Assembly (NCBI RefSeq): GCF_965204195.1
Contig: NZ_OZ241975.1
Span: forward strand, 186,001-250,000
Source: Poriferisodalis sp965204195
GTDB lineage: Bacteria > Actinomycetota > Acidimicrobiia > Acidimicrobiales > Poriferisodalaceae
Length of the DNA stretch: 64,000 bases
Reading direction: 5' to 3'
Shown here: positions 31,990 to 39,726 of the stretch, piece after piece
Position numbering within the stretch: position 1 is the first letter of the stretch
How the letters are laid out: every line of letters starts with the position of its first letter
Program-made: the position numbers and the translations under genes
The notes under the pieces: generated by a model
Told to the model about the DNA's origin: nothing
Seen by the model: only the letters and a program-made list of their open reading frames with translations
Database searches by the model: none

Positions 31990-34833
31990 TCAATCGTTGT
32001 TGTTCGTCAGCGAGTCGGCGAGTCGGCGTACTCGGGCCGAGGGGTGTATCTCGAGTTGCGCGGCGATCAAGTTCACGACTGGGCGGTGGGGCGGACTACT
32101 CGCTTGCAGGCCGTTTAGCAGGCTCAGTTGGATGCTGGTCGCGTCGCTACAAGCGAGTTTCAGCGCGGCCGCGTCAAGCCCGCGGTTCTCATCGTTGCAG
32201 ACTCGATGCCCGATGCAGTAGGCGGCGTTTGCGCGCACCAAGAAGTCTCGATCTCCGGCGAGCATCGCGAGAACGATGTCAGCTCGGTCGCTGCAGAGCT
32301 TGTGCGCGAGGCGAGCAGCATCGCATCGCTCAAGATGGGTGCCGGCAGCATGCTCGACGAGAGCGGTCTGGGTGTTGCAGTCCGAGACTGCGCCGAGCGC
32401 ATACAGCATGCTCGTGTGCATGGCGCCGATATCGCTGTCGCCGCGGTAGATCGGTGTCAGATGTTCGATCTGATCGCAGCCGGCAATGAAGCGTTGCGCG
32501 ACTTGCACTGGGAGTTTCTCGGCGTGTTCGACGGCAGCTGCGCACAGCGCCCGCTTGGTGTGGGTGTTGACAAGAGGCTCGCCCAAGAGCGCGAACGCGT
32601 CCTCCCAGTCAGCTTCGAGGGGATGTGTCGCGCACGCACCCACCAATGTTGCGGCGATCCAAGCGCCGTCACCGCCGTATCGCCTTCGTCGAGCATCAGC
32701 GAGCACCCCGTTGGCGCAATCACTGAGTGCGTCAAGCACATCACGTGCCTCCGCGTCGCCCAGCTCGCTCAGGTCACCAAGCTCAGCCATGGCGTATAGG
32801 TCGCGGGCGGCGGCGAGGCGAGTCAATTCGTTGCGGGCTGCCGTGTCACCGTTTGTGTAGAACCAGCCGAGCACGGCAGCGACGGCACGCGCATTGCCGC
32901 GTCTCGCCAGCTCGCGCAGCCTTTCGCGGTCTGCAGGCTCGACGTGATTCCAATCGAGCTGATCAAGGACGTTGCCGATGCGCATGCTGTAGGCGAGCTC
33001 TGCGTTCGGCGGCAGCTCAGCGAGGTCTCGGGCCACTTGGCTGTGCAACGAATCGCTGGCGGCAGCCATCAGTCCTGCTGCGCCGTCGAGCGCGGCCATC
33101 ATCAACCCAGGAGGCGTCAGTTCGCAACGCGGAAGATCGGGTGGGTCGCCGCGTGCGAAACGGGCACATGACAACAGCAGCTCGCCGGCGGCGTCCTCGT
33201 CTAGAAAGTGGCCCGCGAGCTTCAGCGCCTCGAAGTTCGCAGCGATGGTGGTACCGGTCCAGCCGGTCTTGGGCAAACAGCGCAGAGACTGCGCCAAGGC
33301 GTCTGCTGGACCGACGCGAAGCAGATGACCGATGGCCTGCCCGAGCGATTGCTGTCGGCCGCATCGGCGCAGAGTGTCGAGTCCTTCAGCCAGTTCTTTG
33401 ACTTCATCATCGCCCTTGGAGGCGTGCATTAACAGCCGACGACCGCGGCGCTCGGCAATGGAGCGCCAGGCACTGTGCTCGGCCGTCAGGTCGGCATTCA
33501 GTTCGGCAGCGAACAACGCATCCTCGCCCGAGGACCCAGAGACGATGTCCTGGTTTGGGTCGTCCTGTGCCCAATCGCGGAAGCTCTCGTCCTGTTCGGC
33601 GCTCATCGCGGCGGAGACTTCTCGGGAACGCCACCAAGACACCGCCGTGTCGAATGCGATGAGTAGTCCCTTGTAGCGCTGCTGCTCGTCCTCATCTTCC
33701 GAGACGAGTTCGCCGATCTCGAATCGTCTCATCCATGCAGCGCGGTATAGCGACCACGCTGCTGATGCGCTCAGCGCCGAGACCGTGACGTCGTCGCGGT
33801 CGCCCGCGAAGCAACCTTGAGCTTCGACTGCGTCTTCATGAGCGCCGTCCACGTCATCGACTTCGATCTTGTTGCGCGCTCTCTGGACGAGCACCCATCC
33901 GCGATCCACAGGGTGAAGCGACTCGTGCTCGGCGAGGCTGTCGAGCACTGCTGTGCTGGCATCGGGCTGCTCCTCGCGTCGCAAGGCGCAGGCCAACAGC
34001 ACAGCGCTCGCCGCGTGCGACTGATCGTCGGGAGCCGACTCGAACACGAGACGGAGGCTGGCGAGAGAGTCATTGATCGTCCAGTCCCACATCGCGGCTG
34101 CGAGTTGCCATTGCCATGTCGCGTCGTCGCTGATCTGTTCAGGATCAGGGACGTCTTCATGTGCATCCGCGTAGTTCACCAGGTCGCGGAAGCGACCCGC
34201 TGCGATCAGCGCGATCGCTTCTTCGGCACAGATGGAATTCTCGTAGCCAGCTGCGCGAGGAGGTGCGGCAAGTCGCGGCGCGATCAGCGCATAGCGCAGG
34301 CGGCGAGAGTGCGGCAAGTCGTCGATGCCCGCTGAGATCGCCAACCCTTCCAGCAACGGCGCTGCCTTCTGGCTCGCCGCGATCTTCACAACGTCGTCGA
34401 CTTGTTCGGCCGAAATCACCTGGTGCCTCGGCACCTGAATCTTGGCGCTGTCGCCAGCAGGCTCGATCTCCTCAGGAGTCACATGGACCCAGTAGGAAAC
34501 GCGTTCTTCGAGATCGCGCAGCACGATCAAGTGAGGAAGGGCGTGAGTCGACCAGTAGTCGAAATGGTCTCGGTGATCCGAACACCACCAGCCGACGATC
34601 TCGCCGTCGTCGCCCTTCGCAGGACTACGGAACTGCGACGCTGCCGACCTCACCTGGATGCCCAAGACGAGACGCAAAGCGTGACGACGCTCGTCGAACA
34701 GCTGGACGTACAGGTCGGTGCCGATGTCGCCTGCCTGCGGGACCTCGATCGCGTGCCAACCCAAGTCTGTGAAGTCGGTCTTGACCTGCTGCACGCCCTG
34801 ATCGCTGGTCCGATGCGATCTGTTCATGCGCAT
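31990..34833 (-). CDS. DUF4365-domain protein with a long alpha-helical repeat region (candidate defence effector)
   Basis: A 947-residue protein. Residues about 8-125 match the DUF4365 nuclease-like fold: GDIGTDLYVQLF with Asp40, LVLGIQVRSA (Q60-x-R62), HRDHFDYW and LPHLIVLRD followed by YWVHV. In most members the motif is QxK; here the lysine is arginine, which could weaken catalysis. Residues about 190-945 are almost entirely helical with TPR/HEAT-like pairs rich in Ala, Leu, Asp and Glu (for example RGNARAVAAVLGWFY and TRLAAARDLYAMAELGDL). GAGAGGG-type spacing before the ATG at 34833 supports that start. A nuclease head on a repeat scaffold inside an island with a restriction enzyme suggests phage defence (inference); no known named system is matched. 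Confidence 0.72.
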   Translation of the reverse strand: MRMNRSHRTSDQGVQQVKTDFTDLGWHAIEVPQAGDIGTDLYVQLFDERRHALRLVLGIQVRSAASQFRSPAKGDDGEIVGWWCSDHRDHFDYWSTHALPHLIVLRDLEERVSYWVHVTPEEIEPAGDSAKIQVPRHQVISAEQVDDVVKIAASQKAAPLLEGLAISAGIDDLPHSRRLRYALIAPRLAAPPRAAGYENSICAEEAIALIAAGRFRDLVNYADAHEDVPDPEQISDDATWQWQLAAAMWDWTINDSLASLRLVFESAPDDQSHAASAVLLACALRREEQPDASTAVLDSLAEHESLHPVDRGWVLVQRARNKIEVDDVDGAHEDAVEAQGCFAGDRDDVTVSALSASAAWSLYRAAWMRRFEIGELVSEDEDEQQRYKGLLIAFDTAVSWWRSREVSAAMSAEQDESFRDWAQDDPNQDIVSGSSGEDALFAAELNADLTAEHSAWRSIAERRGRRLLMHASKGDDEVKELAEGLDTLRRCGRQQSLGQAIGHLLRVGPADALAQSLRCLPKTGWTGTTIAANFEALKLAGHFLDEDAAGELLLSCARFARGDPPDLPRCELTPPGLMMAALDGAAGLMAAASDSLHSQVARDLAELPPNAELAYSMRIGNVLDQLDWNHVEPADRERLRELARRGNARAVAAVLGWFYTNGDTAARNELTRLAAARDLYAMAELGDLSELGDAEARDVLDALSDCANGVLADARRRRYGGDGAWIAATLVGACATHPLEADWEDAFALLGEPLVNTHTKRALCAAAVEHAEKLPVQVAQRFIAGCDQIEHLTPIYRGDSDIGAMHTSMLYALGAVSDCNTQTALVEHAAGTHLERCDAARLAHKLCSDRADIVLAMLAGDRDFLVRANAAYCIGHRVCNDENRGLDAAALKLACSDATSIQLSLLNGLQASSPPHRPVVNLIAAQLEIHPSARVRRLADSLTNNND

Positions 34834-34995
34834 GTCGATCCCTCTCGAATCAAGGGCACTCTGAGTCGCCCGGTTCAGTCAGGCACCGCGGTGTGCGCGC
34901 CCCGCCGGCGAGGCTGCGTCGCAGATGCTTCTCTGAATTCCCGTGCTTGGGACTGAGAACTTCGGGACGGCCAGGCGGGCACGGGACGTCGGCAG

Positions 34996-35259
34996 TCACA
35001 GCCCCTCGTCAGATTGGGTGTCAAGTTGACTGAGCAAGACGAGTCGGTCCTTCAACGGAGTCCTGGCCAGAGCCTCGATCTGGTGGTCACCGAGGACGCA
35101 GAGGCGACGCATCATCTGGTCGGCAAAGCGATTCAACCCACGTTCGATGAGGCGCCGCGCCGTCTCAGAACGGTTGAATCCATACATCTCACCGAGGTTG
35201 TCGAGGTGATCCAGCGTGGTGTCGGCCAATCGGACCTGCAACGGATGCGACTGAGGCAT
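34996..35259 (-). CDS. Small ribbon-helix-helix-type DNA-binding protein
   Basis: About 87 residues from the ATG at 35259 (MPQSHPLQVRL); a TTG six codons earlier is an alternative. The N-terminal half has the ribbon-helix-helix pattern: a beta strand PLQVRLAD, helix TLDHLDNLGEMYG, turn FNRSE and helix TARRLIERGLNRFA. The C-terminal half is a helical tail. Such proteins are antitoxins or autoregulators. It lies between the DUF4365 gene (same strand, downstream) and the restriction-modification gene (opposite strand), so it may regulate one or both. No toxin-sized partner adjoins it. Confidence 0.65.
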   Translation of the reverse strand: MPQSHPLQVRLADTTLDHLDNLGEMYGFNRSETARRLIERGLNRFADQMMRRLCVLGDHQIEALARTPLKDRLVLLSQLDTQSDEGL

Positions 35260-35446
35260 GGAGGCATTGTAGTTCAATTGAGCTACATCTGCCTAAGCAG
35301 CCCGGCGAGGCGACGGCGGTGCTTGGGCACCGTGGCCGGCTCGAACGGTCCCGCGGCACCGCCAGGCCGACGTCGCCGACCTCGGTCCTTTCCGTCTTGG
35401 GCGTCGACCCGTTCCAAGAGTTCCCTGTGCCTCTGCCCCCAGGGGC

Positions 35447-35683
35447 GTGACGCTCGTAGCCCAGATGTTTAGTCATCTCGACCTCGAGGCCGGCCTGGAG
35501 CACGTGGCGCACCGAGCCCGCAGCCAGCTCGACGGCACCGCTCTGCCTCACCCGAAAACCGCCGAAGGCATGACCCGACGCGAAGCACGACGAGCCCACA
35601 AACGCCACCTCGCCAACCGCGTCATCCGCAGAATGTGGCGCGACGAACAACACCGACTGAAGACCCAGCTTCAGGCCGCCTGA
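35447..35683 (+). pseudogene. Transposase C-terminal remnant, IS110-like
   Basis: The only open stretch in the 35260-35838 gap encodes up to 78 residues. Its last ~45 (EGMTRREARRAHKRHLANRVIRRMW) resemble the C-terminal tail of IS110-family transposases, where a similar basic xxREAxRxxKRHLAxRV segment closes the protein. No DEDD catalytic domain is present and upstream sequence does not continue the match, so this is a fragment. The remaining gap (35260-35446 and 35684-35838) shows nothing recognised beyond the promoter region expected for the downstream gene. Confidence 0.45.
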
Positions 35684-35838
35684 CGACCCCCCTTGACAAG
35701 GGTGCGTCTGACAGGCCTCGATCCGGTGCCGTCCCAATCCGCGTTGCCGCGCTCCGATACCGTGCTCACTTGAATGTCACACCGTGGCGCGAGAGTGATG
35801 CCTGACCTAGGACCTATCGCATCACCGGGAGGAATGGC

Positions 35839-38781
35839 ATGTCCAGCGAGGAACGTGCCGGACAGCAGCTGACAGCGCTGCTGGGTGCGGTAGGTGAGCA
35901 AGACATCCGCCGCAGGCTGGCGAACCTGCTAGCGGAACTCGACGCTGGCGACTACTCACTTGAGGTACGGGCCGGAACCGGTGCGGCTGATCTTGTGTGT
36001 CACGAGTACCGGGTCGTCATTGAGACGAAGGCCCGTGGCGAAGCAGACCCCACGAGGCTCAGAACCGGCGCCGGCGAGACGCAGTTTGATCAGGTCGCTC
36101 GCTACGTCGAGGCATTCGCCGAACGCCGGCTGGAACTCGGCTCCCAGCGACCTTGGCGGGGGTTCCTGACGGACGGCCGCACTTGGTGGGGCTGGGAATG
36201 GCAGGCGCCTTCGGGTGCGCTGTCCTCCGGTGAGGGGCAACTCGTTCAGCTGCCTCACGTTCAGGGGGCGGTCTTCGCAGACGACGTAGAAGTCTTCGGT
36301 CAATTCGTCGTCGAGTATCTGGCACCCCCGGAGCGACGGGGTGCACCGTCTCCTCCGTCGCCATTGCGAACGCTGTTCGACCCCTATCTGACCGAGCTTC
36401 GAGAGCTGCTGCCCACGGTCGAAACCGAACCGTTCTACGAGACCAAGTTCGGCCTGTGGCGGCGCACGCTCCAAGGGTCGGGTCTGGTCGGACCCGGTGC
36501 CATCGGGCAAGCGCACAACTTTGCCGAACACACGATGCTCGTCGTGGCGGCCCGCATGATTGTGCTCGCCGCGCAGGAGGAGTCGACCATCGATGAGCTG
36601 CCCGCCGCTGTGGCAGACGGCTTCTGCGCGTGGCTCGGCGACTTCGCCGCTGGCATTGATCTCTTGGAGCGTTTGGCCGGCAGCGTGTCTCAATATGACT
36701 GGCGCGCGGCCGACCGAGACTTGTTGAAGGAGCTGTACCACGATCTGATCGACCGCGACGACCGCAAGGAATTCGGCGAGTACTACACACCGGACTGGCT
36801 CGCCGCAGATGTCGTGGAACAGGTGCTCGTGAAGGAACCTGCTCGGCTGGATGCAGCGGTCGAAGCAGCAGCGCGGTCACTCGACGTGTCCGCAGCGTCC
36901 GAGCTTGTGGAAGCACCGCCATTTTCGGTACTCGACCCGGCCTGTGGTTCCGGCACATTCCTGTTCTGGTCGGCTCGAGCCATCGCTAAGCGCATTCGTT
37001 CCGCGCATCCGCTGTTGGCGGGGCGGACCAGAGAAATCGTGGCGACAATGGTGACCGGGCTCGACGTACATCCCGTTGCGGTCGAGATGGCCAAGGCGAC
37101 GCTTGCAACGGCGCTTCCGCCCGGTGCCGCGGTACCGTTGCGCGTCTATCTCGCCGACGCGCTGCTGCACTCCGAGCAGGCTCAGAAGAACATGCAGGGG
37201 ACGCTCGGCCTGACATCGGCTCAAGGCCAGCGCATCGACATTCCCGCCGAGGTCATCGAGTCGCCGCACGCCGAACGGCTGGTGCGGACGCTGGTGGATG
37301 CTGCTGTTGGCGAGCGCAGCCTTGACGCGGTCGATGCCGAGACGCAGGCCATGCTGAGCGGCGCGGTAGCCCAGCTGTCCGACGCAGTGGCCGACGAAGG
37401 CGATCATGTCTGGCGCTGGTACATCGGCAACCAAGTTGCACCATCCGCGTTGGCGCGCAACAAGGTGATGGCGATTGTTGCCAATCCGCCGTGGCTGGTT
37501 GCCAACGACACACCGGCCGGCACGCGCAAGGATCAGATGGCCGCGCTCAGCGAGCGGTACGGGCTGCGTCCCAAGGCCAGATGGTCGGCCAAGGGCGACT
37601 TGGCGTCGCTGTTCTCGGCGCGTGCCACTGATCTCTACTTGGAAGACGGAGGGGCGTTCGGGCTGGTGTTGCCAGGCAGCGCACTCATCAACCAAACATG
37701 GAATGAGTGGCGCTCAGGAAACTGGGGTGAAGCGAAGGTCGGCTTTGACTATGCGGCAAGCCTTGATGACGTAGAGCCGCCCCCATTCCGGCATGCACCC
37801 AACGGCACCTGTGTCGTCGTCGGCCGGCGGGTTCGTGAGGGCGCTTCCGAATGGGGCAGCGCAATGCTGTTGCGCTACTCGGGCGATCCCGAAGCGCCGA
37901 CTGTGTCCGAAGTTGTGCGGCGCGCCAGTAGCCCGTCGCCGTACGCGCGGCGGTTCCGCCGTGGCGCGGTGGCATCGCCACTGGGCCTGTGCTTGGCCAT
38001 CGACCCGATCGACCCGGTCGAGCTGGACGACGATGGTTCAGCCAAGACAGTCAAGGTGAGCACGAAGGCGTCTACGAAGAAGCCTTGGAAGGGCGTGAGC
38101 TACGAGGTCGTTGTGGAGACGTCGGCGCTCACGAGGACGCTGCGCGCGCAGACGCTTCTACCGTTCGAGTGTTCGCCGGATGCGTGGCTCATCGCGCCGC
38201 TTTCGGGGGACCCTCCAACTGTCATGTCCCTGAACGATGCCGAGTTTCGGGCGACTATGCCGCGAGCGCGCGAGTACTGGAAGACCGCTGAAGCTCGCTA
38301 TGCACGTGATCGGGCCAAGACAGCCGGGGCGACGTTGTCAGAGAACGTCGACTTCCAAAGCACGCTCACGAATCAGCTTGCCGCTGGAACCTCTGAGACT
38401 CACCGCAAGGTGTTCTACAACAAGTCAGGCGAATCGCTGCGAGCTTGTCGGGGACCGTCAGGCCTCGTCGCCGACGACAAGCTGTACTGGTACGTCGCTG
38501 CCTCGGATGAAGAGGCGCTGTACCTAACAGGTGTGCTGAACGCTGAGTGCCTGCAGGACGCTTGGCGCGAGTCGAAGACCTCGAAGCTCCACTTCGATAC
38601 GAATCCGCTGAAGCATGTTCCGGTCCCGGTGTTCGATCCCGACTCGGAGCTGCACGCCCAAATCGCACGAGCAGCCCGTGAGGCCGAGCGCTACCCGTCA
38701 CGGCCCCGTCCGGCCTTGGAGACAGCTGTTGCTGAACTCGTTCCCGACTACGCGTCCGCAGATTCCTCGACTGACGCATAG
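35839..38781 (+). CDS. Type IIG-like restriction-modification enzyme (nuclease and N6-adenine methylase in one chain)
   Basis: A 980-residue protein. The N-terminal segment carries a PD-(D/E)xK site: Asp51 in GAADLVCHEY, then IETK with Glu62 and Lys64. A helical connector (about 170-330) is followed by DYYTP-like EYYTPDWLAADVV, SAM motif I DPACGSGTF (Asp366) and the catalytic NPPW (549-552), which marks an amino-methyltransferase acting on adenine. The C-terminal ~350 residues with WYVAASDEEALYLTGVLNAE, KHVPVPVFD look like a target-recognition region. This order is that of single-chain type IIG/MmeI-like enzymes. BREX PglX shares the methylase but lacks the nuclease site, and no BREX partners are nearby. 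The ATG at 35839 follows CGGGAGGAATGGC. Confidence 0.82.
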   Translation: MSSEERAGQQLTALLGAVGEQDIRRRLANLLAELDAGDYSLEVRAGTGAADLVCHEYRVVIETKARGEADPTRLRTGAGETQFDQVARYVEAFAERRLELGSQRPWRGFLTDGRTWWGWEWQAPSGALSSGEGQLVQLPHVQGAVFADDVEVFGQFVVEYLAPPERRGAPSPPSPLRTLFDPYLTELRELLPTVETEPFYETKFGLWRRTLQGSGLVGPGAIGQAHNFAEHTMLVVAARMIVLAAQEESTIDELPAAVADGFCAWLGDFAAGIDLLERLAGSVSQYDWRAADRDLLKELYHDLIDRDDRKEFGEYYTPDWLAADVVEQVLVKEPARLDAAVEAAARSLDVSAASELVEAPPFSVLDPACGSGTFLFWSARAIAKRIRSAHPLLAGRTREIVATMVTGLDVHPVAVEMAKATLATALPPGAAVPLRVYLADALLHSEQAQKNMQGTLGLTSAQGQRIDIPAEVIESPHAERLVRTLVDAAVGERSLDAVDAETQAMLSGAVAQLSDAVADEGDHVWRWYIGNQVAPSALARNKVMAIVANPPWLVANDTPAGTRKDQMAALSERYGLRPKARWSAKGDLASLFSARATDLYLEDGGAFGLVLPGSALINQTWNEWRSGNWGEAKVGFDYAASLDDVEPPPFRHAPNGTCVVVGRRVREGASEWGSAMLLRYSGDPEAPTVSEVVRRASSPSPYARRFRRGAVASPLGLCLAIDPIDPVELDDDGSAKTVKVSTKASTKKPWKGVSYEVVVETSALTRTLRAQTLLPFECSPDAWLIAPLSGDPPTVMSLNDAEFRATMPRAREYWKTAEARYARDRAKTAGATLSENVDFQSTLTNQLAAGTSETHRKVFYNKSGESLRACRGPSGLVADDKLYWYVAASDEEALYLTGVLNAECLQDAWRESKTSKLHFDTNPLKHVPVPVFDPDSELHAQIARAAREAERYPSRPRPALETAVAELVPDYASADSSTDA

Positions 38782-38792
38782 GCGCGCCATCG

Positions 38793-38824
38793 CACGGGAC
38801 GGCGGGCACACGGAGCGTCCCGTG
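38793..38824 (+). terminator. Stem-loop downstream of the restriction-modification gene
   Basis: CACGGGAC (38793-38800) and GTCCCGTG (38817-38824) form a perfect 8-bp stem with a 16-nt loop, starting 11 bp after the stop codon at 38781. Only a short T-rich stretch (GTTTC) follows, so an intrinsic terminator is plausible but not certain. Confidence 0.45.
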
Positions 38825-38880
38825 TCCGTTTCGCGCAATGGTAAACGCACCGCGTCGGTGACGACGGCTGCTGGCGGTGT

Positions 38881-38918
38881 TCAGTCGTCGGCGATCTGCT
38901 CGGATTCGCCTTTGCGGG
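38881..38918. repeat. Right boundary direct repeat (att-like), overlapping the surf1 3' end
   Basis: The final ~12 codons and stop of surf1 (leftward) form this sequence, beginning TCAGTCGTCGGCGATCT on the + strand. It matches 31845-31880 across the island. It is the intact copy, so surf1 keeps its natural C terminus. Confidence 0.75.
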
Positions 38919-39717
38919 CTTGGTGGCGCAGCACGAGCGTGTAGCCCACGATGGCCACGGCGGCGAAGCTGAACCACTGCACCGTGTAGCCCAGGTGTGG
39001 TCCGGCATTGAGCTCCGGCGGCGGGATGAGCTCAAGCACCGGGGTGCCATCCGATTGGTCTCTGCGAGGCTCGATCACGGAGCCGTCTGGGTTGCGGAAG
39101 CTGATCACCTCGACATACGCCGGAACAAGGTCGAGGTTGGATTGACGGTTGATGCGCTCGACATCGACACGGGCCAGCGTCTCTAGCCGTCCTTGGGCTG
39201 GATCAGCAGGCCCGAGCCACCCGCGTTCTTGGCTTCGTCGTATCCGACCCTCCACCTGTGTGGCGGCCACAAGCGGAGTCCGGATGACCATCGGTTCGCG
39301 CACGAGCACCGCTTCGCACGCTTGCAGAGGAAGCCAACCGGCAACCACCAACACACCTCGAGACTCGGTGCTGTCGTCGGAGGGAACCTCTGCAGGCACG
39401 GCGAAATGGCACCCTGCGACGCCGTCGAGACTCCGGTTGCGGATGAGCACGGTGCCATCCATATCGAGACGTCGAATCGGCAGTGTCACGGTTCGGTACT
39501 CCAGTTGGTCGATGCCCGCGGGGTCGGCTACGGCTTCGAAGAAGCGGTCGGCATCGAGGGGTTGCATGTCTTGGCGCTCGGTGATCGCTGCGTTGCGGTC
39601 GCTCACCTCGTTGTGGCGGCTGAGCTGCCAGAAGCCTGCGATCACAAAGATCACCAGCAGGCCGCCGGCGAGCGCGTGCCCGGCCAGCCAGATCGGCCTC
39701 CGGGCGAAGCTGTACAC
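38881..39717 (-). CDS. SURF1-family cytochrome oxidase assembly protein
   Basis: A 278-residue membrane protein with the SURF1 layout. The N-terminal helix (LAGHALAGGLLVIFVIAGFWQLSRHNE) includes the conserved WQ, followed by a periplasmic domain with the TVTLPIRRLDMDGTVLIRNRSLDG and VLVVAGWLPL blocks. A C-terminal helix (YTVQWFSFAAVAIVGYTLVLRHQ) carries the typical QWF. SURF1 helps insert haem into cytochrome c oxidase. The start is GTG at 39717, 9 bp after the S9 peptidase stop, so the two are co-transcribed. Its last codons form the right boundary repeat of the accessory island. Confidence 0.9.
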   Translation of the reverse strand: MYSFARRPIWLAGHALAGGLLVIFVIAGFWQLSRHNEVSDRNAAITERQDMQPLDADRFFEAVADPAGIDQLEYRTVTLPIRRLDMDGTVLIRNRSLDGVAGCHFAVPAEVPSDDSTESRGVLVVAGWLPLQACEAVLVREPMVIRTPLVAATQVEGRIRRSQERGWLGPADPAQGRLETLARVDVERINRQSNLDLVPAYVEVISFRNPDGSVIEPRRDQSDGTPVLELIPPPELNAGPHLGYTVQWFSFAAVAIVGYTLVLRHQARKGESEQIADD

Positions 39718-39726
39718 GGCCCGAAC

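Larger units (their letters stand above)
31845..38918. mobile_element. Accessory (defence-like) island flanked by direct repeats, inserted at the 3' end of surf1
   Basis: About 7.07 kb lie between two direct repeats (31845-31880 and 38881-38918). The right copy is the last coding bases of surf1 including its stop. The interval holds the DUF4365/helical-repeat gene, a ribbon-helix-helix gene, a transposase remnant and a type IIG-like restriction-modification gene. It separates patB-like and surf1 genes that would otherwise be convergent neighbours. No integrase is inside. Duplication of a gene 3' end at the far side of an insertion is the usual mark of site-specific integration (established for integrases); its use here is inference. 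Confidence 0.65.

Noticed and set aside
35839..38781. Reading the methylase as BREX PglX
   Set aside because: It has an N-terminal PD-(D/E)xK site (D51, E62, K64) that PglX lacks, and no BREX genes (brxA, brxB, brxC, pglZ, brxL) lie nearby in the island.
31845..38918. Prophage
   Set aside because: No capsid, portal, terminase, tail, lysis or integrase gene is present; content is restriction and other accessory genes only.
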